NCBI GenBank assembly: GCA_008704415.1
Contig: VXIS01000250.1
Coordinates: forward strand, 1 to 64,000
Length of the DNA stretch: 64,000 nt
Source of the DNA: Sphaerosporella brunnea
Lineage: Eukaryota > Ascomycota > Pezizomycetes > Pezizales > Pyronemataceae
Direction of reading: 5' to 3'
The notes beneath the pieces are model-generated. The model was not told where the DNA came from. It did not search any database and was given only the letters and a program-made list of their open reading frames with translations. Positions 12,602 through 24,355 of this stretch are shown in pieces. A program made the translations under genes and the position numbers. The stretch's first letter is position 1. Each line of letters opens with the position of its first letter.

Positions 12602-13121
12602 ATGTCTGAACATCAGCCAGCAGCCGGACCGGACATCCCTTTTCACTTTCGTGCTGAGCATCCTGCAAATCCCTTCCATAGGTAAGAGATTTTTCGGCGC
12701 ACCAGGAAGATTTTGTGGCGACTCACCAAGCCAGTGATCGTCACCGAGCTCCTCGCTGACTCCGGAACCGCGCCCGCCCCCACCAAGCAGGGTTAGTAAC
12801 CAGGACAAGAGTTATAAGATACGCTATCGCTAATAGAAGTGGTAGCTTACCAGCCGGCTGACAACACCGTCCAGGTTGCTGCAAAGCGCCGCCGCCTCAA
12901 CGGCAGGTCCAGGCGTAAGGGTATGTACTTAACACTTTGTCTTCCTTCATCATGCGCTGACGGACAACGGAACAGCAGCCGGTGCCAACGCCAAGGAGCC
13001 GATGAAGGCTTTCACGGAGAAATTTAGGGACCAGATGCAGGGCGATGATCTCCTGTTGCTGGAGGCGAAGAGTGAGATTCGTTGCGTTCTAAAGCAGCAG
13101 CGTCGCTGTGCCGGATGTTAG
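12602..13121 (+). CDS. Small spliced gene model with a basic nuclear-signal-like motif, function unknown
   Basis: Model of four exons: 12602-12681, 12749-12791, 12854-12920 and 12976-13121, with GT-AG introns of 67, 62 and 55 bp. All three junctions keep one frame, giving about 111 residues from ATG to TAG. The third intron has GTATGT, a CTGAC branch-like site and CAG. The first acceptor is GAG, chosen because it alone avoids a stop, so that junction is the weakest. The protein has a Ser/Pro-rich segment (PEPRPPPPSRP), then a basic cluster (KRRRLNGRSRRK) that could be a nuclear localisation signal, then a helix-forming charged end (EKFRDQMQGDDLLLLEAKSE). No domain is recognised. It might be host DNA-binding or the N-terminal part of a transposon protein. 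Confidence 0.42.
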
Positions 13122-14080
13122 TGATCAACCTTTGCCGAAGTCACGGAAAGTCGGGTGTCCACCAGACAAATCTTTGTCATCATCAGCAGGAGAATCGAAT
13201 CCACCTCCATGTGTCCTTTGTGTAATCGTAGAATCATCCCTTTTCTGTGACGTCCGAGATATACAATCTTTTTCTCTTCCGGGGTCCCGCAGCCAATCGA
13301 CACGGCGCTTTAGTCAGACACAGTGACACGTATATTTTCCCTTGCACGCTCAACAAGCGTAATCACTCATTTTTCCACCCTGTCCCCGCGGAGTGCTTTG
13401 TCGCTATACTAATCCTCACAGGTACTCGCACACTGTGACAACGGCCCCGGTGGGTGATGTTTTGGATGTCGCCGGGCCCTAGCTCCCACGGGTGATGTGT
13501 ACCTACCGGTGCCGTGACGATGGTATGACGCATCCCATCTACACGTGTTTGTTGATTACTCGCCCGCGGTTTGATAGGTGATACGACGAGCCGACAACGA
13601 GGTGATGTGACATGACGAGACGAAGACGAGATGGCCAGATGTGATAACGGCGACACGAGGCGGACCAGCCTTCGCTGAGCAGGGATCACCGGCGCCTTGG
13701 TATGCGCCAGGATCTGCATGCCTGATCACCAATAATCACGCTCAGAACACAGACACCAAGCATGAGGGAGTTGCTGGTGACAGGAATATGCCACAGGCCG
13801 TTTCGCTATCGATGCACCGCTAAGCAGTGTAGCACGAAGACCATGTAAAAGACGATGTCAAAGGTTTATGCCTCGATTCCTTCTCAATATATCAGCATAC
13901 TTCCAACCTTCCAAAGGCCAAATACGGACCGGACGCGGCAAATGAGAAACCAGGTGCAACCAGAGAGGAGTTGCAAAGGCTAGTGTGGGTGAGAACCTCC
14001 GATTGGACCGACACTGGGCACTGGGAAGCACACACTGCAAGTGAAATACCGAAAATTGAGGAAGAGCAAGGGTAAAACAG
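13122..14080. other. No supportable gene
   Basis: Short frames are open on both strands, including one on the plus strand around 13929-14072 just upstream of the lysine-rich frame. I cannot choose between them. No mobile-element ends are seen. Confidence 0.45.
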
Positions 14081-14494
14081 TTGAAGCGTCAACAATCTAC
14101 CCAAGCAGTGCCAAAAAAGAAGAAAAAGAAAGCGAAGCGGGTCAAAGTTGTGAACCACGACATTCATGATGAAAGCCTTCAACTGAACCAAGCTCCGAAC
14201 CTGAATACCAATCCACTAGCGATCGTCAGTACCAGCAACTCATCAATGACAGAGGTCATGCACCCAAACAGGGTCAACAGTATTAAAAAGCGTGTCCAAA
14301 GGTCGAAGTTTAAAGGAAAAATACAGCCGTATATCCTGGAATATATACAAACTCCCTATGTACACCCTATTCCGGAGTTTATAAGAAATCTGAAGCCAGT
14401 TGTGGACAGTCCAAGGAGATCCGACAGCCGGAGATTTCCAAACCTACCATACCCTTATCCCTGGCCGGATATTCGTCTATTTGCCGAACTGTAA
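14081..14494 (+). CDS. Unrecognised lysine-rich open frame
   Basis: An open frame of 137 codons begins at a TTG following GTAAAACAG and ends at TAA. It opens with a run of seven lysines broken only once or twice (KKKKKKAKRVK), then a polar Asn/Ser-rich segment, then an aromatic and proline-rich end (PYPYPWPD). Like 11281-11688, the segment is more AT-rich than its neighbours. There is no ATG at the start, so it would have to be an internal exon. A second frame (14400-14675) is also open across its end. No family is recognised. Confidence 0.3.
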   Translation: MKRQQSTQAVPKKKKKKAKRVKVVNHDIHDESLQLNQAPNLNTNPLAIVSTSNSSMTEVMHPNRVNSIKKRVQRSKFKGKIQPYILEYIQTPYVHPIPEFIRNLKPVVDSPRRSDSRRFPNLPYPYPWPDIRLFAEL

Positions 14495-16136
14495 AGAACT
14501 GGTAAAGGGAAGACAAGGCTCAAGGCTCAGGTCTGCATGGCGAAGATGCAGAATGCAGGCGAGACTGCAACAAAAGGGTGTTCAGGCTATATCGCTCAAC
14601 TCATCTGTCAGCATACGAATCCCTCCACAGCGTTCGACTCCCAGACTTCACCAGTTCTTCCATCAGTCGTGGTGAGGTTATGACTATATACCCACCACAA
14701 ATCAGATGCCACGGCTGGTGACGAGTCTGGACATGGCCGCAGAGATAGCCCCGATGGCGACGACACAGCAGCCCGTCCAACGGCTGGTGACGGTGCATAC
14801 AGTATGCAATACAATCGCAGTTACGTTGAGGTCGAACGTGTCGCGCAGAATTGGCCAATTCCAGTTTTTCCGGGCTGCCTTGGGTTCGTCTTCCCCGGCC
14901 GCTTGGCCACCGCCGAATTCGCGTCCAGGCGGCCCGCTCCCTGCTTGAACACCGACGCGCCGTCACACGCAACGTCCAAAAATACCCCTTCCGCCACCGC
15001 AAACACCGGAGTCGCCGCTCTCTCGCGTTCTTCAACTCTGTCGACAACGATCACCGCAGACTCATTTTGACTGACACCCTGGCAGCTGCACTGCCCATGT
15101 CTAGCGACATGACATTGTGTTCTACTCAATGCTATAGCACCTCCGATGTGCTGCGTGCGCACTGTTGGCACGATACCTCCGGCATCCGAAACATCGCATA
15201 CCAAACTGGATGCAGGCCGAGGCTGTTCTGCAGTTCTTTGTTCACTGCATCGATCCAGCTGTGTGCCCGCGACTGGTTGCGACCCACGGATTTTCTATGT
15301 GCCTTCAGGCCTGCCCGTCTGGAAGAACGGCGATTCGAAGTGGGAAATTGATCTGGTGTGCTGCCGCAGATCCGGGACAGTCCGCGAGCGCATCCAGGTC
15401 CATGTTGTGGGCGAGCCCATATCGAGTCAGGACAAAGGCAGCCGCGACACGCCGACTAATTACGTTTGAGACAGGCGACTCGCATTTAGCCTGTGTGGGC
15501 CCATCATGCGGGTATCCCGCTTTGACAGGTCTGCAGCGGTGGCTTCAACGCCTGTTGACATTCACCAATCTTCCAACCAAAAACAATCTTAAAAAAGCGA
15601 AAAAGTAAAGACCATAGCCCTGAAGCCACATCACCGTCAGTATTTTACCGCGAAAAGGTTTTCCGGTACCAGGAACTCATATGAAGTCTCCGCTAACCAG
15701 CCTAGCACAGATAACATATCGCCAGAGGATACCATGTTCTTTGCATTGCAGGCCACTGCCTGCGAGAACCCGCATGAAATGCCACAGCTGCACTGCATTC
15801 GAGTGAACGGGGCCCCTCCTGATGTACAAGAGTTTTAACTGCATTCAAGCACGGGTTGAAAGTCCCAGTGGTGCGGGGCGCGAGGAATCGTGCTGTTTTG
15901 ATAAAAAGCGTGTGCCTTATTGAAACCTGAGCGGAAGGGGAAAAGCGGGGCGGGAAATAGGCTGTGTTTTTTGCAGTTAAAGGGGATTTTTCTTTCAAGG
16001 ATAGAATGAATGTTCGTGTTTTCCTCTATCTGCTGACAGACGCTCGATGGCTAGGTAGGCGCAAAGGGCGGCGACGAGCGTTCGGCGTGAGGCGTTGTGT
16101 GTGAAGCGCAGCAGTCGCTACTGTTGTACTTGCTAA
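14495..16136. other. Competing open frames on both strands, no resolved gene
   Basis: Frames of 100-166 codons overlap on both strands: 14851-15351 and 15165-15608 on the plus strand, 14821-15204 on the minus strand. Several of them read like plausible protein, so sense cannot be assigned by eye. No conserved motif decides it. Confidence 0.45.
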
Positions 16137-16799
16137 GGGCGCGTTTGGAAACAACGGACGCTCTTTTATCCGTCAAGCGCAAGCGTCCATTTTCCACCGG
16201 CACCATCGAACGGACGCTTTTTCCAAACACCAAGAACGTGGTGTCAGTAGCAAGTAAATTTTTTTTTTTTTAACACTAGAGCTCGTGATGGTATCCCGTC
16301 GTCTCCCCTTCACTCCCACACTTCACCATCCCCACGATAACGAGGTCCTGCACAGTCACGGTCCTCGTCCACATGCCGCCCAAAAAGAAAATTTCAAAGC
16401 CATCAACGAAGCGACTGACCGCTTGTGTCGCTGCCGCTCAGCATGCCTCCGGGTCCACTATCAACCGTCTCTCTTGAGACCCGCAAGCGTCGGCTACTCT
16501 GCAGCCACTGCCCAATCTTGAGGAACTGCGGATTTTTTTTGTGTTGAGCGGTAAGGCAGGGGTGGAACGCACGTGATGTAAATAATTTGTTGTTGTAGTG
16601 TGGGGTGGTCAAGAAACGCACGTGAAATGTACCGCGCGAGGTACATTTTTTTTCTGGACACTTTGTTAGGGAGTCTGTGGGTGTGTGCGTTTCAGAAACG
16701 GAGCTTGTCTTCCGTTCTAAACACCCCAAGGTTGAGTGAAACAGAATGACCCCTGCTAACGGACGAAATGCTCTATTTCCCGCGTTTCCAAACGCGCCC
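16137..16799 (+). mobile_element. PIF/Harbinger-type MITE
   Basis: The element has perfect 16-bp terminal inverted repeats, GGGCGCGTTTGGAAAC at the left and the complement GTTTCCAAACGCGCCC at the right. It is flanked on both sides by the 3-bp direct repeat TAA (16134-16136 and 16800-16802). GG-starting inverted repeats with a TAA/TTA duplication are the hallmark of PIF/Harbinger (Tourist-like) elements. At 663 bp it is far too short for an autonomous copy. The interior keeps the first codons of an ORF (16373-16477), a poly-T run at about 16259-16271, and a hairpin AATGTACC...GGTACATT near 16630. No second copy is seen in the window. Confidence 0.85.
16373..16477 (+). pseudogene. Truncated start of a PIF/Harbinger ORF
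   Basis: Inside the MITE, an ATG in the context CCACATGCCGCC opens a 34-codon frame that starts MPPKKKISKPSTKR, a basic N-terminus, and stops at TGA. This probably is the first exon of a protein of the parental element (transposase or the companion Myb-like protein), cut off by internal deletion. The identity is inferred from position inside the element only; no domain is long enough to recognise. Confidence 0.5.
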
Positions 16800-16802
16800 T
16801 AA

Positions 16803-17796
16803 GTCAAACGTTATTATGGATCTCATGACTACTGATCAAAGTTACTAATCGTAACGCGAACGTGACGCCGTTCATGGGCAACACTAATCGCCAAGCGCTA
16901 CTGGGTTGTGATATGACCAGCCACTCTTGAACTATCAGTCACAGTATATTCTTCCGTCCGTAGGGTAATGTGCACGTTACGAAATCCTGGGGGCATCGCG
17001 TACATTTGGGTTGAAGCCGGCGGCAGCTTAAATGTCAACATATATAGGCGCATCTCGGCAACAAACCAGTCCAACATCCAAGGCTCCCCGGGGTGTGGAT
17101 TTTTGCAGCATCCAGACCACGATGAACCGGATTTCCTCAAGCCCTCAAACATGCGCTCTGACTATCTCCGTCCGTCGACTGTCAAAAAAAAAAAAAAAAA
17201 CTGGTAATGAACTAATAACAAACACCAATAACCCCAACCTACCTAGCAGCACCTGTCATATGTAACCCGCGGCTCGGTTGATTTATCCGCTCAAAATCAC
17301 AGGTAAGGAAGCGTCGTCATTACACTCACGGCTGATGATACTCGCTATCCGACATGTGACTATTTTGCACCAGTCCCACAGCCAGCGTGAGTGCACATTA
17401 GAGGGTGACTGGCGGTCATCGTGGCGGAGGGAAGATGAGCGCTGTGGGTGACGGGGGCTGGTTTGATGGACGGCTTTCCATCAAGGCAGATAAGCGAATT
17501 TTCTTGGATTCACGGTTTGAAGAACCCATCATATCAGCAAAACGGACGGGGGAGGCATGCTGGGCCGCAAAGAGCACAAGCTCAAACATGCGAGCCATGT
17601 TACAGGATATCCCCCCGGCGGAAACGTTGGACGCTAGGAACACACACTGTGCGCAATCCGGGGAGGGCGAATGCAGGATCAACAGAGCGTGGAGAGATGT
17701 GGGACGGCTTGGCATGTGCATTTTCACAGCTGGAAAACATACCACCGGCATTGCGCACGTGGTGGTTGGAATCGTGTGCGTGGCTTTTTGAACTGA
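16803..17796. other. No supportable gene
   Basis: A poly-A run of about 17 bases lies near 17185-17201. Overlapping frames on both strands at 17405-17873 show no recognisable domain. Confidence 0.45.
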
Positions 17797-17984
17797 TCAA
17801 TCGACTTGCTCGAAAACACCAAAGTACAACGCGACAGGAGACAGAACAGGAGTGTTTCGATGGCTTGGGGTAGGACGAACCGAGTTGTCAGTCAAAAAGA
17901 TTGGGCATCTTCCAAAATGACTGGATGACTGCAGAACAATAGGGAGTATGAACTGCGGCTGTGAACCAGGGTGAAGAAAGGCAT

Positions 17985-18240
17985 AGATGATCAACGAGAA
18001 ATTGTGACGGAGGGCACGTGGAGCAAAGAATAGCTGGCGACCGACGGTGAAGGCGTGAACCAAGCGTAGGTCGTGAACGACGGATGATGACAGGGTCGTC
18101 GGGTGAAGGTAAGAATACCTGATGAACCAGTAATTATGACCGAGGATGAATGGAAGACAGCATAGCTGAAGGCAGACGGTGAAGCGGTGCAGGAACGCAT
18201 CGCTGGTAACCAGGAATCATCTCAGAGAAGGGATAAACGT
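17985..18240 (-). repeat. Two imperfect tandem units of about 132 bp, in frame on the minus strand
   Basis: The block around 17985-18066 recurs at about 18117-18198, shifted by 132 bp (44 codons). Shared landmarks on the plus strand are TAGCTG, GACGGTGAAG and AATT.TGAC.GAGG. On the minus strand both units lie in one open frame that reads on to a TGA at 17797-17799, giving about 130 codons with repeated hydrophobic and aromatic stretches (FLHRFTVCLQL and LVHAFTVGRQL start the two units). The upstream end meets a stop and there is no ATG at a sensible place, so I do not call a gene. The divergence between units suggests an old duplication. Confidence 0.5.
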
Positions 18241-18439
18241 GTCGTCAGAACTATGGCTGGCGAAGAAGTGATGGCGAACGATGCATGGCGAAGAAGAGCA
18301 ATGGTACGTGGGCGGTGAAATAGCGTGTCTCACAATGTGGCGGTTCGCGTTCTTGTAGACTGAAGCAACCTCCACTCGACGCTAGGTAAGATTGGGAATT
18401 GACGGGTGCAAAACATTGTTTATATACCTGTCACCAACA

Positions 18440-18622
18440 TGGACAAGGCTCTGGACTCCTGCAGCATCGGCAAACTGTGCTCGGAAGGTTGTGATAAGCC
18501 TCAGCTTGCCGTTCTACAGTACAAACTGTCCGTGCTGGCCCGTTGTTGCCTCGATCGCCGGGTGTCTAAATGTTACGCCCCACCTATGCCTGAGGCGGGG
18601 AAAAAACCTTGCGTCAGTTAAG
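18440..18622 (+). CDS. Small cysteine-containing ORF, uncertain
   Basis: An ATG in good context (CACCAACATGGACAAGG) opens about 60 codons. The peptide has cysteines at roughly residues 8, 14, 18, 36, 37, 45 and 59, and begins MDKALDSCSIGKLCSEGC. There is no evident signal peptide. It could be a first exon or chance. Nothing around it supports a function. Confidence 0.22.
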
Positions 18623-20721
18623 CGAACACATCCGGAATGCGTTTTTAACCTTGCACAACCTAAACGCCGTGATGTGGCTATTTTGGCTGCCTTTCACTCA
18701 TCGATTAAACCTTACCAGATTGGGTTGCATTCACATCTTCGAATATTTCATCTTTCAAATATTTTGGCTTTCAGATCTGGGCTTCGGGCAATCCAATGTT
18801 AGTTAACAAGGGCGCGCTCAGAGGTCAAGAGTGTTGAAACCTTGTTTAAACTCAGAGTTTGGCCGTTTCTGGGCGCAGTCGGTAGATTTTCCTTTGCTGA
18901 GGCGACGTGGTCGGAGAAAAGGTGTACTCCATGTGGTACATCGCCCAACTGGGCCTGTCGCGCCATTGAAATTTCGTGCCAGCCATATAGTCAAAAAACG
19001 AGCGATGCAGGAACATCCTGAGATGGGTTTGACTTCTTGGGCGGCGTATCGAACTTTCACAGGTTTCTTACTTTTTATCATGATGGACGCTCCGTTCTGG
19101 ACCGGTAGCAACACATTTTCGTTGCGTCCCAAAGTCTATGGATAGAGTGGGGATGGGAGCTCGAGATTCCCCGTTGGCTATATAGGTTTCAGGCGGCCTA
19201 ACTGAGTTCATATGTTAACTCTGTTGACCTAAACGTCGTAAGACATCTAAACTTTGATACGGATACGTTAAATATAGTAACTGGGGCGTCAATGAAACGC
19301 GAATGTTGGCTTACCCTCTCTCACGTTGCGCAATCTGGCCATCGGCCAGGTGATTGATTTGCTTTTTGTAGAAGGACCTAGATGCACAGATAATCCTATT
19401 GTTCAGAGCCAGGCCTTCGGATTGATGGCATGCCGGTGAGTCCGAGTGTAAATTCGGTCATACTAGAAGCTTCGCCGGTGGTCTTTTCGTACTGGGTATT
19501 CCTATTTAAACCACTGAACTCACCCAGTCCCATCCTTCATCATTCTAATGTTCCCTAATACCGCGCTGGCAGTTCATGTCTGATTTCGATCCGCACTCAG
19601 CCACTTTTTTCTTGCTACCACTTTGCTCAACGGCCGCTGCATTATGCAATCGCACAACGACCTCGATGCTTCCCGGCGGTTCTTCGCATTCGCCGTGGTA
19701 CGTGGCACACCTCGGGACCCTTTCGAAGCCACGCATTGAGCATGTTACGCTGATTACCACCCAGCGAGTGGTTATGTCATCCAACGGAAAGTGCTTCGGC
19801 GCGGGATGTCTCTTGGAAACGGAATACGGTAATTGTCATTGTGCGAACCTATTTACCTCGTATCCCATCCACAGTTTGGACGGACACTAATCACGGTCTC
19901 GCTAGGATTTCTGTTGCGATTAAAAAATCCATTATACATTACATACGGCACTCACTCGTATGGTATACCGCATCCCATCGCAGATGAGCAGTGTTGCTCT
20001 GCCTTTCCTCACGTTGTCGGTGGCCGAGTTTGAAGTGCACGCATGCACTCGCGTGCAACTGAGTATCGAACCCATCGCCACTGATCTTTGAATGGGTGGT
20101 GATGGTGGGACTACCGGCGGTCGGTGAGGATCGCTTGTCAAGGCCGTGGAGTACTGGTATGCGTTATTTTGCCCTCATCTGCAGAGTTCGCGATTTGACC
20201 GTGAAGCGACACAGAGAACCACCGGTCCACATACGACACTAGTTGTATCGATGAACCTGCGGCGTTCACAATCGGATTATCGACCGAGACTCATTCCCGA
20301 GGCGCTTTTTCCCCCTGATCGACGCACGGTGCTGAATGTCGCATAGCATTTCCCAATGGGGGATGCTTGAGAACAGGATCCAAGGGATTGCTAATTGCGG
20401 TATAAAGCTTGTCTCGACTCAGACACTGCGCCTGCTTTCCTGGCTAAAAGAAAAAACAGCATTGCGCCGGAACTCCCGAAACGACTGTTCCCCTCTCCAC
20501 CTGCATCCGGGTCTAGGCATCTGTCTACACAACAGAATGAACTGCCTCCGGGCTTTGATCCTGCATGAGCTGCAGGGTGTTCAGCAGCCTGCGAGGACTC
20601 TCCCAGTCGCGCCAGCACAACTGTAGACACGATTGGATACTGCGCTCGCGGTCCCACAGCTTTCGCATCAAATACAATACTTTTGGGCATGCTGTTCACA
20701 TTGCACTGCACAAAGCCATTC
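18623..20721. other. No supportable gene
   Basis: Frames of about 80-105 codons overlap at 18818-19145 and 19545-19890 on opposite strands. No motif allows a choice. No repeat ends are seen. Confidence 0.45.
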
Positions 20722-21284
20722 TTATAGAGCCGAGCCGGCTCGAGTCAATAGGTCGAGCCCCCGAGCGAGAGCGGACTCGATCCGGCCGAATTTCGAGCTC
20801 GAGCCGGCTCTAACCATGGTCAGTCCGGCTCGTGCTGGGTTCGAGCTTTTGCATAGAATTGTGTTCGTTCCGCATCTCAACCGACTCCACCACTGCCACC
20901 GCCCTGGGCCACCAACACCCGCGCCCATCAACCTGCCTCACGTCTCATTTGACCCCAGTACATCAAATTGAGCATGTCTGCTGTTCCTGGCAGCAGTGGA
21001 ACCGGCATCGATCACCGACTTGGCCAGCTGCCGTTGTTCCGGGTTCTGCTGACGAAGAGGACGATGTGATCCACGCGTTCTTCAAGAAACCAAGTGAACA
21101 ACGAGGTAAGTGTGATGCTTGAATCTCAAGGAACACGCGTTAATTCCTGCGTGCAGATACGTTTTGGAGTCAAACAATCGGACGGCCGCAGCATGGCCCG
21201 AGCCCGCGAGCCGAGCCGGGGAATTGGAGGAGCTGGCTTGAGCCTACCTACCAGCTCTCTGGAGCCGGCTCGTGTCCATCACGA
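20722..21284 (+). mobile_element. hAT family 2 nonautonomous element with BED exon (copy B)
   Basis: The left end is worn (TATAGAGCCGAGCCGGCTCG, lacking the TAGTGATGGACAC tip). The right end reads GGCTCGTGTCCATCACGA, one base from the family end GTCCATCACTA. No duplicated flank is seen. The interior shares with 26431-27273 and 40499-41458 a block that encodes a degenerate BED-finger N-terminus (about 20990-21105: DEEDDVIHAFFKKPSEQRG). It is followed by a GT-AG intron of 51 bp at 21106-21156. After the intron the copy runs quickly into the right subterminal region, so most of the transposase is missing. Confidence 0.72.
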
Positions 21285-23145
21285 TTGCTTACCTCCTAAT
21301 CATGCCTATCCGCTGTTTCGATGGGTCTCAGGGAACCGGTTGTCCCCCCTCCTTGCAGCCAGCGCAGACAGTATACTTGGGCTGTCGGTTCTTCGAACTT
21401 TGATACACTGCTCTTGCGTGGCGAAACTGATTATTTGCCTAGGTTGTGAAATACCATGATCCGGATCAACGGTGATGTATACGATACGCAGCAACTGTCA
21501 ATACTGATGTTGCATACACCGCTACCCTCATCGCCCGACCGACCGGTGGATGCCGCCGTTACGGGCATCTCCTTTTCGCAATGTCCACGCCCAGTCGCTC
21601 TTCAAGTGCACGCTGTCCTGTTAAGTGCGGGTCCATTAGTTGAAAATGCATTCATGGCTATACATTTGACGTTGAGTAGCGATGACTGGGTGAATCATTG
21701 CCCTCGCTATACGGCAAAACAAACAAAAAAAGAAAGCGGCTAACTGATGAATAGATTCCTAGATTTGACGGTATCAACTATTTACGGGACAAAGATGGTC
21801 TCCCTGTTTGCCATGTTTGCTATATCCGAGCGTCCGATCCCTGCTTTTTCATGTCATTTTGTATGCCATTCATTCATCCAGTTGTTGCGCCTTGGGCTCG
21901 TAATATCCCCCAAGCCGCTGCGCTCATGGACTGATCTGGTGTCGGCTCTAGCACCATTTCCACGGATTAGCATCTGGGGAACAAAACATGTATGTGTTGT
22001 TCTTATCGTTGTTGCTGGGGGGGCGTCGCTGACAGCTGCAGCAAACTTCACTCGCGATGTTTTCACGCATTGCCACGAGTCCACAGCCGTGTGGCGGCCA
22101 CCCGGTGTTTGATGTACATTCATCTGTACGTTGCAGCCAGGGCATATGTGTGTGAACACGGCACAGTTGCTTTCATCCAGTGTCGTCGCTGAAGCTTCTT
22201 CACGGCTCCGCTCCAGAACGACAGAGTTGCTTCGCTCCAGAATCCGACGGCCGGGAACGTGGCGTTGAGCCTCCGCAAAACGCCACCGCGCAACGCCGCA
22301 CCATGGGATCATACAGGGACAGATAATCCGCCCACCAGAGTGTGAACTTCTGCCTGTCAGTGATCATACTCTCTCACAGCATCCCCCCCTTCCCCTGGGA
22401 CGGAGGCCCGGCATGATAATCGGGGCTCAGATGAAATCTCCTCGCCGGAAGGCGCATCGCTAGTCCAAACTACCACCAATCGCAGTATCGGATAGGCACG
22501 ATTTACGGTGTTCACGGTGACTCAGTAGTACGTTTTGCGCGGTCACCATCCCCGCATACCTTCACGGCGGGATTCTGTCCCACGGTCCCCGATAACCTGC
22601 TGGGCTACAGCAGCATGTGCTAAGTTGACATCCTCCCGTCCACGGCGATCTCGTGCGGACGCAGTAGGACCAACGAACAGTGGGACACGACGACAGGTGC
22701 ACGACGCAGATGCCGGTTAGGATAGATGCACACCAGCTTCGACCGCCGCCCCACCTTATCGGAGGGCAGGTGGGGAGGGCGTATGCGGTGGCGCGCTGGT
22801 TGTCCGTTGGTGGTGGTGGTGCAATTCCGATCGTCATTGGGTGGGCGGGGAAGAGTCCTCCATTATTGACATCTTTAACTCTCGCGATGGCGATAATCAC
22901 GCGGACCGGTACGGATGCGAGCGCATATGCGCCTGCGCAAGGACGCCTGGATTCTGGCCACCATCGCGAGACTGCGGATAACGTATTCAGCATCGCCACC
23001 CGTGTCCCATTCTCTGGGCGGCCGCCTTCCTGTCGCCGCCAGAGTCCATCTCATCAGACACCCGACGTCGGAGATATCTCCGCGCAGTCTCCAGCCGTTG
23101 CTTAGTCTTCCTTCACCGTTCACCGCATGCTGGATCCCTAGTTGA
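21285..23145. other. No supportable gene
   Basis: Several overlapping frames are open, for example 21456-21743 on the plus strand and 21854-22312 on the minus strand. No domain, splice-consistent model or repeat end is recognised. From about 22400 the sequence is more GC-rich. Confidence 0.45.
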
Positions 23146-23233
23146 TTATGGGGAAATTCGATCGCCTATGGCATCGGCACCGCATCCTTTATGGGGAAAT
23201 TCGATCGCCTATGGCATCGGCACCGCATCCTTC
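23146..23233 (+). repeat. Perfect or near-perfect 43-bp tandem duplication
   Basis: ATGGGGAAATTCGATCGCCT opens both units, at 23148 and 23191, and the units continue identically to CACCGCATCCTT. The near identity marks this as a recent duplication event or an assembly effect. It lies in no recognised gene. Confidence 0.9.
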
Positions 23234-24247
23234 ATTGAGCACCGTGAAACTCACCGGCCAGAACCTATGGATAGGCACGATACCTCGGTGAACGGTCGTG
23301 CTGGGAAGTGCATCTTCGGCTTCTTCTCCGGGGCACAGCATTAGTCATCCAGATCCGATTGAATAGAGGACCTCTGCACCCACGGCCGATGGCAATCGCG
23401 TCTCCCAGGGCATCACGGGGATCCCGCCGCCTCTCTGGCCAGCAGGCCATCGCCGTGCCCCCGGTGTTTTCAGCGTGAACAACAATTTAGACGCCGTGCG
23501 GCCTCGATGTATCGGACTGTGAGGCCCTATTGTTGCTTAAGGCGACGCGCCTCAATCCTGGCAGTTTGCGTCTTGCGGTGACGACCCGCGCCGTAGAGTC
23601 GCTCACACGCATTACTTCGCTGTGGCGATCGGCCAATGAACGCTGCCGAATCAGTCCATTCCTGGATCACACCGGAGCGATATCATCAGAAACCCAACAG
23701 CACTGATATCCCTAGCGGCCGCTGGCCATATCACCGCCCGGTCGAGGGCACTGCATCCGTTCCCGTTGGCGTGTGGTCGGGTGTATGGCCTAGCTGTGGC
23801 ACTGCTGACTGTGCTGCCGCCAGTGGCTCCCTTTGCGTGAGTACACAACCAATGTGCGTTGCGTTCTCTCCGCTCTGGTCAACAACTGCAATGCGCCGAG
23901 ACTTCTCCGCCATGCCACCTTTTTGGGCGCGGCGACTCTGCAGAGATGAGGACAGCTCGACGCCGCCTGTTGGGCGACCACTCCAAACCCACCCCGTCCG
24001 GAATGTCGCTTGAGGTCAATATCCGAGCCACGAAATCGACGCAACACCTATGGTGCCGTGCATGACCCTAAGCATACCGTGCCTTGCGCCCGGGCACATC
24101 CAATACGAAGCCTGTTCCAGAGTCGCAAACGCCATCGGTGCGTTTACTAATGATTCGGCATCAAAACGATCTGCTGTGCCCCTGATTTACTGAGGTACGG
24201 GCACCACGACAGGTTTCAGGCAGCGGAAAAAAAAAAAACCTGCAGAA
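23234..24247. other. GC-rich tract without a resolved gene
   Basis: Frames up to 125 codons overlap on both strands at 23636-24065. A minus-strand stretch near 23700-23760 vaguely resembles an ankyrin-type helix pair, but not enough to claim. A run of twelve A is at 24228-24239. Confidence 0.45.
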
Positions 24248-24355
24248 ATGTTTACGAGATATCTAGGGCCGATTGATGAACCTCTTGATATGTATCCTTC
24301 GCTTCACGACGTGGAGGCAGTCCACGATGTGGTGGAGATGATTGAAGTGCGATGA
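24248..24355 (+). CDS. Short ORF of 35 residues, possible exon
   Basis: Just after a poly-A run and a CCTGCAG acceptor-like site, an ATG opens 35 codons with an acidic, helix-friendly sequence (DEPLDMYPSLHDVEAVHDVV). Before the TGA, a GTGCGA could act as a donor leading to the open frame that follows at 24424-24821. I do not recognise the product. Shortness keeps confidence low. Confidence 0.25.
   Translation: MFTRYLGPIDEPLDMYPSLHDVEAVHDVVEMIEVR

Noticed and set aside
23636..24065. Ankyrin-repeat protein on the minus strand
   Set aside because: Only one weak helix-pair-like stretch was seen; no repeated 33-residue period or conserved turn residues could be traced.
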